From Lachnospiraceae bacterium AM93-12TA (GTDB lineage: Bacteria; Bacillota; Clostridia; Lachnospirales; Lachnospiraceae), in contig JAQERH010000005.1 of the NCBI GenBank assembly GCA_027698105.1, positions 1 through 64,000 on the forward strand: a stretch of DNA of 64,000 nt, in the 5' to 3' direction. Position 1 is the stretch's first letter, and each line of letters begins with the position of its first letter. Below, in pieces: positions 53,094 through 60,394 of this stretch. Below the pieces are notes generated by a model. That model did no database searches. It was given only the letters and a program-made list of their open reading frames with translations, and was not told the origin of the DNA. The translations under genes were made by a program, and so were the position numbers.

Positions 53094-53214
53094 TTGTCAG
53101 GACGCTCTGGAAATGATATAATTCAGGTGTTCAAGCTGATTGTATCTTCCGGAGCGTCCGGTAAGAGAAAATCTATGGAAAAGCCGTTCCTGGTTGCAGC
53201 CAGGGGCGGTTTTT
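53094..53214 (+). ncRNA. Candidate small RNA: isolated promoter plus terminator
   Basis: TTGTCA (53094-53099), 17-bp spacer, TATAAT (53117-53122), then about 85 nt later a 10-bp terminator stem (CCGTTCCTGG / CCAGGGGCGG, 53184-53209) and TTTTT. There is no gene on this strand, and both neighbours are leftward. A 13-bp inverted repeat (GGACGCTCTGGAA at 53100-53112; TTCCGGAGCGTCC at 53147-53159, one mismatch) surrounds the -10. The transcript would run convergently with rhuM. Confidence 0.5.
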
Positions 53215-53215
53215 A

Positions 53216-54214
53216 TTATGAGTGTTTTGGAAGTTCTGGCAAATCATCAATTACTTCTGCATTGTGTTCAAGGGTTTTTCGATGTTTATCAAATAGTTCA
53301 TACTGTTTTTTTGCAAAATCATCAGCTTCTTCTCTGGTAACAGTACCGTTTGTACTGAGTACCGTTCTTCCCATGAATTGCAGGAAAACATTAAGACGTT
53401 GCTCCCAATCACTCATATGCATAGGTATGTGCTGACGGGCTTGGTCTTCTGCATAATCCAAATACATTGTTACAATGCGGTTTAAATTGTCGATTTCCTC
53501 TTTGTTTAAGTAATTTTTAGCAATAGTAACATCCGATTTTCTTACTTTGCTTCCTTTAAAAGAAGTTAATCCCATATTGTCTTTTGAGGAATTTGCGCGT
53601 TCTACTATTAGTTCTGGGGCAGTATGGCCATGAACAGAATAATGAAGCTTATTTTGAACAGTTTTAAAAAATTTGTCAGCCTGTTCACTTTTGGGATCAT
53701 AATCTATAGAAGTAGCGAATATATCTCGCACCTTTAAATAGACTCGTTTTTCACTGGCACGGATATCTCGAATACGTTCTAATAATTCATCAAAATAATC
53801 GGCTCCAAACTGTTTGGGGTTTTTTAAACGTTCATCATTGAGCGCAAATCCTTTTTTCATGTATTCAGACAGAACGGAAGATGCCCAATTTCTAAAATGC
53901 ATACCGATATTATTTCTAACACGATAACCGATAGCCAGAATTAGAGAAAGATTGTATACTTTAATGGTCCTTTGAACACTGCGAATACCTTCATTTTGAA
54001 CTTGTAAATAATTCTTACAAGTTGAATTTTCATCTAATTCACCATCACCATAAATATTCTTTATATGTGTTGTAATATTTTGAGGCGTTGTTTGGTATAG
54101 TTCAGCAATACTCTTCTGGGACATCCAGATAGTTTCATCGTTAAAGTATGCATCAATTTTTGTATCTCCTTTTTCTGTTTGATATATCAATATATTTCCA
54201 GTATTTTCTAGCAT
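53216..54214 (-). CDS. RhuM-family protein
   Basis: A 332-aa protein matching the RhuM family. Seen: NDETIWMSQKSIAELYQTTP (N-terminal HTH-like), RNNIGMHFRNWASSVLSEYM and SDWEQRLNVFLQF near residue 265. RhuM was named from a Salmonella pathogenicity island; homologues are common accessory genes on phages and restriction-modification islands, and function is unresolved. The ATG follows AAAGGAGAG. First gene after the candidate sRNA. Confidence 0.88.
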   Translation of the reverse strand: MLENTGNILIYQTEKGDTKIDAYFNDETIWMSQKSIAELYQTTPQNITTHIKNIYGDGELDENSTCKNYLQVQNEGIRSVQRTIKVYNLSLILAIGYRVRNNIGMHFRNWASSVLSEYMKKGFALNDERLKNPKQFGADYFDELLERIRDIRASEKRVYLKVRDIFATSIDYDPKSEQADKFFKTVQNKLHYSVHGHTAPELIVERANSSKDNMGLTSFKGSKVRKSDVTIAKNYLNKEEIDNLNRIVTMYLDYAEDQARQHIPMHMSDWEQRLNVFLQFMGRTVLSTNGTVTREEADDFAKKQYELFDKHRKTLEHNAEVIDDLPELPKHS

Positions 54215-54258
54215 AAACTCTCCTTTGCTTTATCCCGGCAATTTCATGTTCCTATTTA

Positions 54259-54446
54259 TATGATTAGGTGGGCATTGTTCCGAAGCAGGTGCTTGAAGTA
54301 TTCCATCTCCAGAGCTGAGTAACCTGATATATTTTCCCAAGTATAATCAGGAAGATAGCAGGTAACATCTCGAAAACTGCCGTTATCATCTGAGGACTAA
54401 AAATATACTTTAACACGCCCGTCAGGTTTCATTTCAGAATGGGTAA
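54259..54446 (-). pseudogene. Degenerate second copy of the DUF2442 gene
   Basis: About 188 bp closely similar to 55447-55634 in the intact gene. It lacks the N-terminal about 20-25 codons and has an in-frame TAG where the intact copy has the Glu of VYFETP. A duplication remnant between rhuM and the Uma2 gene. Confidence 0.8.
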
Positions 54447-54467
54447 GTGGCTCCCCTGCAGCAGGGG

Positions 54468-55013
54468 CTATTCTAAAAGCCCCGCTATGCAGATGGAGAG
54501 CTGCTTCTGATAAATTTCCGCTTTCAGCTCCGCCGAAAAAGGAACAATAACAGGTGCGCTGTCTTCCTCAAAATAGTATTTTGTCGTACACTCCTTAACC
54601 GGATCTACAATCCAGTATTCTCGGACACCAGCGTCCATGTAAAGTCCGGCTTTCCACACATAGTCCATTTTCCGACTGGAAGGAGATACAATTTCCACAA
54701 TCAGATCCGGAGCTCCGGAGCAGCCACGGTCTGTCAGCTTGGACTTATCGCAGATAACGGAAACATCCGGCTCCACCCAGTTCTTATCCTCTGCATCCAG
54801 ATTGACGGCGAAGGGAGAGGGGTAGACCTCGCAGTTTCCTTTTTGCGAAACAATGTAGTTATCAATTTGTTTGGAAAGCTGAAAACACAATTTTTGATGA
54901 ATCCGGCTGGGCGGAGCCATCGCATAAAACTGGCCGTTAATTAGTTCGGCCCGTTCACCTTCTGGAAGATTCCAGTAATCATCGGAAGTATAGAGTTCTT
55001 TTTTGAGTAACAT
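54468..55013 (-). CDS. Uma2-family (PD-(D/E)XK-like) putative endonuclease
   Basis: A 181-aa protein with the DUF820/Uma2 core: YWNLPEGERAELINGQFYAM, WVEPDVSVICDKSKL (catalytic Asp region), and PDLIVEIVSPSSRKMD followed by REYWIVDP. The fold is that of restriction-like nucleases, and the biological role is unknown. The ATG follows AAGGAGGTTCCT. In this island it sits among accessory genes next to DUF4160/DUF2442. Confidence 0.85.
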   Translation of the reverse strand: MLLKKELYTSDDYWNLPEGERAELINGQFYAMAPPSRIHQKLCFQLSKQIDNYIVSQKGNCEVYPSPFAVNLDAEDKNWVEPDVSVICDKSKLTDRGCSGAPDLIVEIVSPSSRKMDYVWKAGLYMDAGVREYWIVDPVKECTTKYYFEEDSAPVIVPFSAELKAEIYQKQLSICIAGLLE

Positions 55014-55137
55014 AGGAACCTCCTTTTAAACATACAAATTAAATTCAAGTCTACAAGGGCGTGGCAGTTGTCCAGGTGAGAATACTATATTATTAAGGTG
55101 TGTTCCCTGGGACAGGAAAGCTGAAGGAAACATTGCA

Positions 55138-55422
55138 TTAGCAGTAATAAGTAATTTCACCGAAATGCTCGACCCACTGTTCAATAATCTCATCACTGTT
55201 GGCCTCAATCATTCTCATGATACTTCGTAAAACTTTGAATGAAAGATTGGCGGAATTTTTTGCGAGGAGAGTTTTTCCTGTACTGGTAATCCAGACTTTT
55301 GTTCCAGCAGCAGTTGCACGTCCTTCTGCAATATGGACATGGATTGGTTCGAGAGGTTTTCCCTCGTTGGACCAGAAGTAAACGGTATAGGAGCCGATCT
55401 TAAAGATTTGAGGCATTTTCAA
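55138..55422 (-). CDS. DUF4160 protein
   Basis: A 94-aa protein with the family pattern near the N-terminus (GSYTVYFWSNEGKPLEPIHV then HIAEGRA) and a helical C-terminus (IEANSDEIIEQW). It overlaps the DUF2442 gene by 23 bp and is therefore translationally coupled. DUF4160/DUF2442 pairs recur in mobile DNA and have the size and layout of a toxin-antitoxin pair; activity is not established. The ATG follows AGGAGGGAGGG. Confidence 0.85.
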   Translation of the reverse strand: MKMPQIFKIGSYTVYFWSNEGKPLEPIHVHIAEGRATAAGTKVWITSTGKTLLAKNSANLSFKVLRSIMRMIEANSDEIIEQWVEHFGEITYYC

Positions 55423-55672
55423 ACCCTCCCTCCTGCGAAAACTCTATGATCAGGTGGGCATTGTTCCGAAGCAGGTGCTTGAAGTATTCCATCTCCAGAG
55501 CTGAGTAACCTGATATATTTTCCCAGGTATAATCAGGAAGATAGCAGGTAGCGTTCCGAAAACCACCGTTATCATCCGGAGTTTCAAAATACACTTTAAC
55601 ACGTCCGTCCGGCTTCATTTCAGAATGAGTAATTTCAGTGTCATCGTTTAAAGTCATATATGGATACATCAT
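55400..55672 (-). CDS. DUF2442-like protein
   Basis: A 90-aa protein (start at the double ATG 55672/55669 behind AAGGAGG; the longer TTG frame overlaps that site). Seen: KPDGRVKVYFETPDD and TCYLPDYTWENISGYS, then a helix ending LLRNNAHLIIEFSQ. Upstream partner of the DUF4160 gene. A decayed copy lies at 54259-54446. Confidence 0.75.
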   Translation of the reverse strand: MMYPYMTLNDDTEITHSEMKPDGRVKVYFETPDDNGGFRNATCYLPDYTWENISGYSALEMEYFKHLLRNNAHLIIEFSQEGGFENASNL

Positions 55673-55713
55673 AAATAATTTACCTCCTTGCAAGGCGTCA
55701 TAATAAAAGTTTT

Positions 55714-56187
55714 TTACTTTACAGAAAAATATTCGTACACCTGAAGTGCCGGTTCAAACTGGATAAAATAGTTGTCCACCATCACACCTGTTCCATAAAT
55801 CTGTCTATAGCATTCCAGAGCATCCGTTAAAGTATCCTCTGATATCCCTAAATATTCAGCAATTTCATAACGGTTGGTGCAGTGATTTTGGAAAGCATTT
55901 AAAATTCTAATTAGCCCTATTCTCTTATTGTAAGACCAGAGGCGGGCTGTCCGTTCCTGCTTACGGGCATTAATTGTATCCTGTTTCAAAATATTTCCAA
56001 CGCTGGTATAGTGATGGCCTAACTCTTCGGCGATTGTATCAGCGGTTTTGGATGAAACCATCCCTTCTTTTATCGCAATGGAGCCATCTACATAAAGACC
56101 ACATAAGCGTTCACTATTAAAATTTATATAATCAATGGCAATTCCGTTATCACAAGCTTCTTGTTCAAGCTGTTCTTTGTCAGTCAC
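55714..56187 (-). CDS. ImmA/IrrE-type metallopeptidase
   Basis: A 157-aa protein with the peptidase motif AEELGHHYTSVG (near residue 52; an EELGHH variant common in Firmicute ImmA) and a C-terminal helical region. ImmA-type enzymes cleave the adjacent phage repressor on induction. It follows the CI-like gene by 15 bp in the leftward transcript, matching the ImmR-ImmA layout of ICEBs1. Confidence 0.85.
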   Translation of the reverse strand: MTDKEQLEQEACDNGIAIDYINFNSERLCGLYVDGSIAIKEGMVSSKTADTIAEELGHHYTSVGNILKQDTINARKQERTARLWSYNKRIGLIRILNAFQNHCTNRYEIAEYLGISEDTLTDALECYRQIYGTGVMVDNYFIQFEPALQVYEYFSVK

Positions 56188-56202
56188 TATTATCAGCTCC
56201 TA

Positions 56203-56505
56203 TTATTTATTACGTCTGTTCTTAACGAATTCGGCATAGGCACGGATATCGTCTAATTCATCCTCTGTAAATTCGTCACCATCAAAATGGGCAGCAATAG
56301 TAGAAGAATATGGAATATCATCAAAGTCGTTTAACGTAAGTCCCAACACTCTTGCAACGGCTTTTAAAGTTTCCAATTTAGGATCCTTTGTCGCCCCACT
56401 TAATATTTTGTTTAGTGTTCCAACGGGTACACCAGATAATTTTGATAATTCTTCAGTAGTGAGTCCGATTCTTTTTTTATATTCATTAATTTTTTCAAGT
56501 CCCAT
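56203..56505 (-). CDS. XRE-family repressor (CI/ImmR-like)
   Basis: A 100-aa protein with an N-terminal HTH (LTTEELSKLSGVPVGTLNKILSG, about residues 15-37) and an acidic C-terminus (FTEDELDDIRAYAEF). The ATG follows GGAGGATTGCT. Divergent from a Cro-like gene across a region with repeated TTTACCGTTA operators, so it is the likely lysogeny repressor. Confidence 0.9.
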   Translation of the reverse strand: MGLEKINEYKKRIGLTTEELSKLSGVPVGTLNKILSGATKDPKLETLKAVARVLGLTLNDFDDIPYSSTIAAHFDGDEFTEDELDDIRAYAEFVKNRRNK

Positions 56506-56527
56506 AGCAATCCTCCATCATGGAAAT

Positions 56528-56650
56528 ATTTTACCGCTAATTATCAATTAAGTCAATGTTTTTTACCGTTATTTATAATTATTTTACCACAAACGGTTGA
56601 CATTTACCGTTAAAGGATGTATGATATAGCCACAACAACCGTTGACGGTT
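56528..56650. promoter_or_regulatory. Lysogeny switch: repeated operator sites
   Basis: The divergent intergenic region has four TTTACC-type repeats: near 56529-56541 (TTTTACCGCTAATTA), 56561-56573 (TTTTACCGTTATT), 56582-56590 (TTTTACCAC, weaker) and 56602-56612 (ATTTACCGTTA). Two dyads are AACGGT-n8-ACCGTT (about 56592-56611) and AACCGT-TG-ACGGTT (56637-56650). Binding would control both the CI-like and Cro-like promoters. Confidence 0.75.
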
Positions 56651-56666
56651 AGAAAGGAGTTTACCA

Positions 56667-56888
56667 ATGCATAGAATTTTGAGAGCAGAAATGGTGAAAT
56701 GCAATAGAACCATTTTGCAGTTGGCTTCAGAAATGGGAATATCTGAAAAAACTTTAAGAAATAAAATTAATGGAGATACAGATTTTACTCTTCCAGAAGC
56801 CCAAACCATAAGAAGGCTTCTTGGCACAAAACTTACATTAGATGAGTTATTTGAAGTGGAAGAAAAAGAGCATAGGCATGACCGTTGA
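56667..56888 (+). CDS. Cro-like small HTH protein
   Basis: A 73-aa protein, mostly a helix-turn-helix (TILQLASEMGISEKTLRNKI) with a short acidic/basic tail. The ATG follows GAAAGGAG. First rightward gene of the element's lytic-direction transcript and the counterpart of the divergent repressor. Confidence 0.85.
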   Translation: MHRILRAEMVKCNRTILQLASEMGISEKTLRNKINGDTDFTLPEAQTIRRLLGTKLTLDELFEVEEKEHRHDR

Positions 56889-56913
56889 GGAGCTGCTGAG
56901 GGGAGGTGAGAAG
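56884..56913 (+). repeat. Leader repeat A (GAGGAGCTGCTGA + SD)
   Basis: First of three copies of a GAGGAGCT(G/A)CTGA..GGAGGTGAGA unit. Related copies are at 57542-57574 and 58414-58446. Each encodes a VEELL/IEELL-type peptide and ends in a strong ribosome site. Confidence 0.7.
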
Positions 56914-56915
56914 TA

Positions 56916-57071
56916 GTGCATCATTTGATGATTAAAGAAACTTCAAATGGATTTGAGTTAAGCCTTGATGAGAAGAAAATCCATAATGTAGAAGAATATG
57001 AAATCACCAAAAGCTCTACGAAACAGGGCACGGCAGAGCTTCTGGTGAAGATATTGGTTAAATATCCTTAG
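56916..57071 (+). CDS. Small phage protein, unknown
   Basis: A 51-aa protein starting at GTG behind GGGGAGGTG (leader repeat A). Short beta-strand-rich sequence (HHLMIKETSNGFELSLDEKK). Its stop overlaps the convergent DUF2513 gene by 4 bp. Too small to classify. Confidence 0.55.
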   Translation: MHHLMIKETSNGFELSLDEKKIHNVEEYEITKSSTKQGTAELLVKILVKYP

Positions 57072-57433
57072 CCAAGGAAATGCTTTAGTGCAATATTTTT
57101 TGCAAGTTCCATAAGAATTGGAAGCGATGCATCGGCCCCTTTGGAAATTACTTTTTTCCATAGAGAATCGCTTCGGATGTTGGCTAAGAATTCATGCCCA
57201 TACGGAGTGAGGTCGGAAACAATAATAGTTTCTCCACCATCGTAATAATGGACACCTTGAATAAGTCCAGATTGGCTCGCCAGTCTTATGTGGTAGATGA
57301 TTTCTTCGTGGCTGAGTTCAGCCAAATATTCAGAATCAAAGCTATTTTCTTCGTATTCCCAGGGAGTATGGAAGTTACATTTTTCCTCAACAGTTAGAAG
57401 TATAGCACGGAGGCAATCAGGATTTAATTTCAT
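57068..57433 (-). CDS. DUF2513-family phage protein
   Basis: A 121-aa protein with the family pattern MKLNPDCLRAILLTVEEKC at the start, EIIYHIRLASQSGLIQG, and LTPYGHEFLANIRSDSLWKK. DUF2513 proteins are frequent in phage lysogeny regions and function is unknown. The start is ATG 57433 behind GAAAGGAAC; the longer TTG frame is rejected. Leftward within an otherwise rightward stretch. Confidence 0.85.
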   Translation of the reverse strand: MKLNPDCLRAILLTVEEKCNFHTPWEYEENSFDSEYLAELSHEEIIYHIRLASQSGLIQGVHYYDGGETIIVSDLTPYGHEFLANIRSDSLWKKVISKGADASLPILMELAKNIALKHFLG

Positions 57434-57541
57434 GATAATGTTCCTTTCTAATTTCGTACTCGGCCTGGCGGGGCCTATGAACAGTATAAGATGAGCAGAT
57501 AGGAAAAGCAAGGTATGGGAGAAGAAATTTCCAGTGAGAGT

Positions 57542-57574
57542 ATCGAGGAGCTACTGAAACAGGAGGTGAGAAGC
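57542..57574 (+). repeat. Leader repeat B
   Basis: Second copy; it directly provides the ribosome site of the gene at 57575. Confidence 0.7.
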
Positions 57575-57769
57575 ATGTTTTTAGAAAACCATGACTATGC
57601 AATGGAAAATGGAGAAATTTTCCCCAGAGAGAAAGTCAGCGAGCTTGTCCAAGAGATTTTAAACAAGTTCGCTGAAGAAGGGCTGAGCGTTGACGAGGCG
57701 AAGCTTATATTGCAACGTACCATAGATGTGGTTGGTCAATTTTCCATAGTAAAAATTAAAGATTTTTGA
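57575..57769 (+). CDS. Small helical phage protein, unknown
   Basis: A 64-aa protein from ATG 57575 behind AGGAGGTG (leader repeat B). The frame opens earlier at 57515, where the upstream codons form the recurring IEELL leader. Amphipathic helical sequence (VSELVQEILNKFAEEGLSVD). Converges with the next gene, 14-bp overlap. Confidence 0.6.
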   Translation: MFLENHDYAMENGEIFPREKVSELVQEILNKFAEEGLSVDEAKLILQRTIDVVGQFSIVKIKDF

Positions 57770-58349
57770 GAATCATTTCTTGCAAAGAATAGGAGATACT
57801 TAAAAGTTCTTTATCCTTGGTAGCATATTTTAAAACTGGGAGAGAAGCCGCCGCTGTTAAATCAAGTATAAATTCTTCTCTATATGTTTTAACAGCACTT
57901 TTGTATTTAATGGAAAATCTCACAGGTCGATTTATTTTTGTGAAATCTAAGTAGCAGGTTTTCGATTGACCTGGAGCAATCAGGCATTTTGATAAATCTT
58001 CTATGTAGTTTTTAGAATTGTGAGTTCCATAACAATTAGAAAAATCAAAATCAGTTTTAAATTCAAGCATCTGCGCTGATGATTGTCCATAATTTTTTAC
58101 AACAAGATAGAACATAGGCATTCCAGGATTAAATGTGCTGGTATAGACAGATACAATAGGGCGGCTTGATTCTTCTATCATTTTGTTTGATTGTCGCAAC
58201 GTGAAAATAGAAATGAGAATGGCTATAAAACCCACAGTGGTTGAAAGTATTATACCACTGATCTGAACCCAGTCAGATGGAGTTAAAGAAGAAAAAAATG
58301 AAGTGGTTTGTAAGTTGGCTGATGAAGTGGTGGCGATAGTACATAGCAT
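57756..58349 (-). CDS. Membrane-anchored protein with extracellular/soluble beta domain, unknown
   Basis: A 197-aa protein with one membrane helix (about residues 27-50; ISGIILSTTVGFIAILISIF) and a C-terminal beta-rich domain (about 60-185; PGMPMFYLVVKNYGQSSAQM), like small proteins often encoded as leftward accessory (moron) genes in prophages. The ATG follows AAAGGAGA. A role in superinfection exclusion or defence is possible but unsupported by motifs. Confidence 0.7.
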   Translation of the reverse strand: MLCTIATTSSANLQTTSFFSSLTPSDWVQISGIILSTTVGFIAILISIFTLRQSNKMIEESSRPIVSVYTSTFNPGMPMFYLVVKNYGQSSAQMLEFKTDFDFSNCYGTHNSKNYIEDLSKCLIAPGQSKTCYLDFTKINRPVRFSIKYKSAVKTYREEFILDLTAAASLPVLKYATKDKELLSISYSLQEMILKNL

Positions 58350-58413
58350 TTGTATAGTCTCCTTTGAATTATTGGGTAGATTGTAACATAAAAATATGGA
58401 ATTTTCCAGAAGC

Positions 58414-58446
58414 CATCGAGGAGCTGCTGAAGTAGGGAGGTGAGAG
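58414..58446 (+). repeat. Leader repeat C
   Basis: Third copy. It reads IEELLK-stop and GGGAGGTGAGAG but no ORF begins after it; the next gene has its own site at 58501-58507. Probably a leftover after gene loss. Confidence 0.65.
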
Positions 58447-58514
58447 AAAACTACAATAGTTCAACTTGTACAACCCGTCTTGCATAAAATTTAGCAGAGA
58501 AGGAGGAGAACAGT

Positions 58515-58670
58515 ATGAAAGAAGCAACCATTACAAATTGCATTGATATTCATGGACAAGAGTACCGAATCGAGGAACTGTCAGAGGAAAAGCGAAAGCA
58601 GGTAGCTATGCTGCTGTCAGACCGATTTATGGAGATGGCAGGATACAGAAGAAAGGTGTGTGACGAATGA
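58515..58670 (+). CDS. Small phage protein, unknown
   Basis: A 51-aa protein from ATG 58515 behind GGAGGAG; charged and helical with IEELSEEKRKQVAMLLSDRF. Overlaps the next gene by 4 bp (ATGA). Typical of short host-takeover-region genes; no family named. Confidence 0.6.
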   Translation: MKEATITNCIDIHGQEYRIEELSEEKRKQVAMLLSDRFMEMAGYRRKVCDE

Positions 58671-58840
58671 GAAAGAGAGATACAGTCCCGGAGCACCCGC
58701 TCCGGGTAGCACAGAGGGAAAATGTGGCGCTGAAAGACGAAGTGAAGTTTCTTCATGAGGCCCTGTTTTTCACAGAGATTTTGGCCGCCGGTTTCTTCGG
58801 GGCATTCCTGGCCATTTTGCATGTGGTTGGGTGGCTGTAA
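58667..58840 (+). CDS. Small phage membrane protein
   Basis: A 57-aa protein. Charged N-terminus (VAQRENVALKDEVKFLHEAL) then one hydrophobic helix (about residues 31-55). ATGA overlap with the previous gene suggests coupled translation. Confidence 0.6.
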   Translation: MRKRDTVPEHPLRVAQRENVALKDEVKFLHEALFFTEILAAGFFGAFLAILHVVGWL

Positions 58841-58855
58841 CAGGAGGTGACAAGG

Positions 58856-58993
58856 ATGTGGCTGATTTTTTTAATTAGCATGCTGGTGATTGCAGTGGCA
58901 GCGCTTGGAGTTGTCTGGACTGCCAGCAAGGTATTTTTATCAATCAGGCGAAACGAAAGAAAATTCAATCAGGAGGAAAAGGAAAATGAATAA
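58856..58993 (+). CDS. Very small phage membrane protein
   Basis: A 45-aa protein. N-terminal hydrophobic helix (WLIFLISMLVIAVAALGVV) and a basic/acidic tail. The ATG follows AGGAGGTG. Overlaps the start of the prohibitin-like gene by 8 bp, and its 3' end contains that gene's ribosome site. Confidence 0.6.
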   Translation: MWLIFLISMLVIAVAALGVVWTASKVFLSIRRNERKFNQEEKENE

Positions 58994-59876
58994 GGGACTG
59001 GTCGTAGGTTTAGTAGCAGCTGTAGCAGTAGCAGGAGGCGTATATACCGTTAAATCAATCGAGCATGTAGGGCAGGGAGAGGTCGGAGTTGTCTGGACTG
59101 CGAAGAACGGAGTAGAGGGAACACTGGATTCCGGATGGCATTTTGTAGGCCCTCTTACACGGGTAAAAAACTACCCAATTTCACAGTAGCAGCTGGTTCT
59201 GAGTAACAACCCAGAAGATTATAACGAAAAGAAACACGCAGACTGGCATGTGGATGCTCCGGCAGATGGCGGAATGGTAAAAATGAATCTGACAGTCAAC
59301 TATAACTTCATTCCAGAGCGAGTGACAGACCTCTATGCAAGGTTTAATGGCATGGATGGGGAGGCTATTGTAGACAGCAGAGTGCAGAATTCCATTGTAG
59401 CCTACATAAAAGAAGTGACACCACAGTTTTCCGTAATGGATATTTACAGCGATAAGCGGGCGGAGGTAAGCAAAGCGGTAACAGAATACTTAGACGGAAA
59501 ACTGAATGATGAGTATGGAATCCATGTTTCCTCTGCGCTGATCATCGATGTTCAGCTGGATGAAACGCTTCAGGCGAAGATCCAGGCAAAGGAACAGGCA
59601 AAACAGGACGCAGAAAAGGCAGAACTGGACAAGCAGACAGCAGTTGCTCAGGGAGAAGCCAATAAGGCTCAGGCTCAGGCAGAGGCAGAGGTAAAAAGAA
59701 TTAATGCAGAAGCGGAGGCAGAACAGACCAAGATTAAAGCCCAGGCAGAGGCAGAAGCAAACCGATTATTAAATCAGTCTATTACACCAGAGTTGATCCA
59801 GATGAAAGAGGCAGAGGCCAGATTGAAACATGGATGGGTAACCGTTCAGGGGGCCGAAGCTGTAGTAACAAAATAA
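58986..59876 (+). pseudogene. Prohibitin/stomatin (SPFH)-family phage gene interrupted by one in-frame TAG
   Basis: Reads as a single 296-codon SPFH protein apart from TAG at 59187-59189. It has an N-terminal helix (GLVVGLVAAVAVAGGVYTV), GQGEVGVVWTAKNGVEG, then after the stop VDAPADGGMVKMNLTVNYNF, IIDVQLDETLQAKIQAKEQA and a long Ala/Glu/Lys coiled coil. The frame on both sides is intact, so the stop is recent or is read through. Local context is CAG-TAG-CAG-CTG. Translation could restart only at weak internal sites. Phage SPFH proteins are common, role unknown. Confidence 0.8.
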
Positions 59877-60064
59877 TGGGGAAGCGGATAGAAGACGCAA
59901 CCTGTCGGGACTGCCGTGGCTGGTTCTGGTGTATGGAAGCCAGCCGCCTGTACCCGTGTAAGGAATTCAAAGAAAAAAGGCCCGCCGGTTGCCGCCGGGC
60001 AGGGCCAAAGAAAAATAATCACAAGAAAAGTGTAAACCGAAATAGGAGGAAAAGCAAGTGGTAA
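59876..60064 (+). CDS. Small Cys-motif phage protein
   Basis: A 62-aa basic protein with CRDCRGWFWC and a further Cys (YPCKEF), which could coordinate zinc; Lys/Arg-rich tail. It begins at TAATG overlapping the previous stop. The coding sequence contains a GC-rich hairpin (about 59979-60006). Confidence 0.55.
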   Translation: MGKRIEDATCRDCRGWFWCMEASRLYPCKEFKEKRPAGCRRAGPKKNNHKKSVNRNRRKSKW

Positions 60065-60375
60065 AAGGTTTCATTTTGGCAGAAGGTAAAAAGAGGACAA
60101 TGAAAGAATGCGATATATTATTTTGTGTCGGTGTAAAGTCGACAGAAAAAAATGATATAAACCATCAAGTTGAAGTGCAGAGACTTTTGATAGGAGGCGG
60201 TATAGGATGCGGAGATTTTATTGCGTCATTTGGAGAGGCTGCCGCAGAAGTCATAGTGGAATTAGCAGAAGAAAAACCTGAAAGGGCACTAGCCATGTCT
60301 ACTTTGTTCTTAGAATCTTTCCGAAGAAGTTTCAAAACTGCAATAAGGCAGCAGAAGGATAAAAAAGAGGAGTAG
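60058..60375 (+). CDS. Unknown phage protein
   Basis: A 105-aa protein from GTG 60058 behind AGGAGG, overlapping the previous gene. Mixed alpha/beta, with a Gly-rich turn (LLIGGGIGCGDFI) and a helical C-terminus. It ends in TAG, so TAG is a working stop in this element. Confidence 0.6.
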   Translation: MVKGFILAEGKKRTMKECDILFCVGVKSTEKNDINHQVEVQRLLIGGGIGCGDFIASFGEAAAEVIVELAEEKPERALAMSTLFLESFRRSFKTAIRQQKDKKEE

Positions 60376-60394
60376 TCCTATAGGGAGAAAAGAG

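Noticed and set aside
53100..53159. Inverted repeat near the integrase start as the attachment site
   Set aside because: The element is integrated with its junction at the integrase 3' end beside cotJC; an intact attP is not expected at the 5' end. Kept only as a promoter-associated repeat.
58986..60375. TAG recoded as a sense codon throughout the phage
   Set aside because: Other genes of the same element (for example those ending at 57071 and 60375) end in TAG at natural positions, so general reassignment is unlikely.
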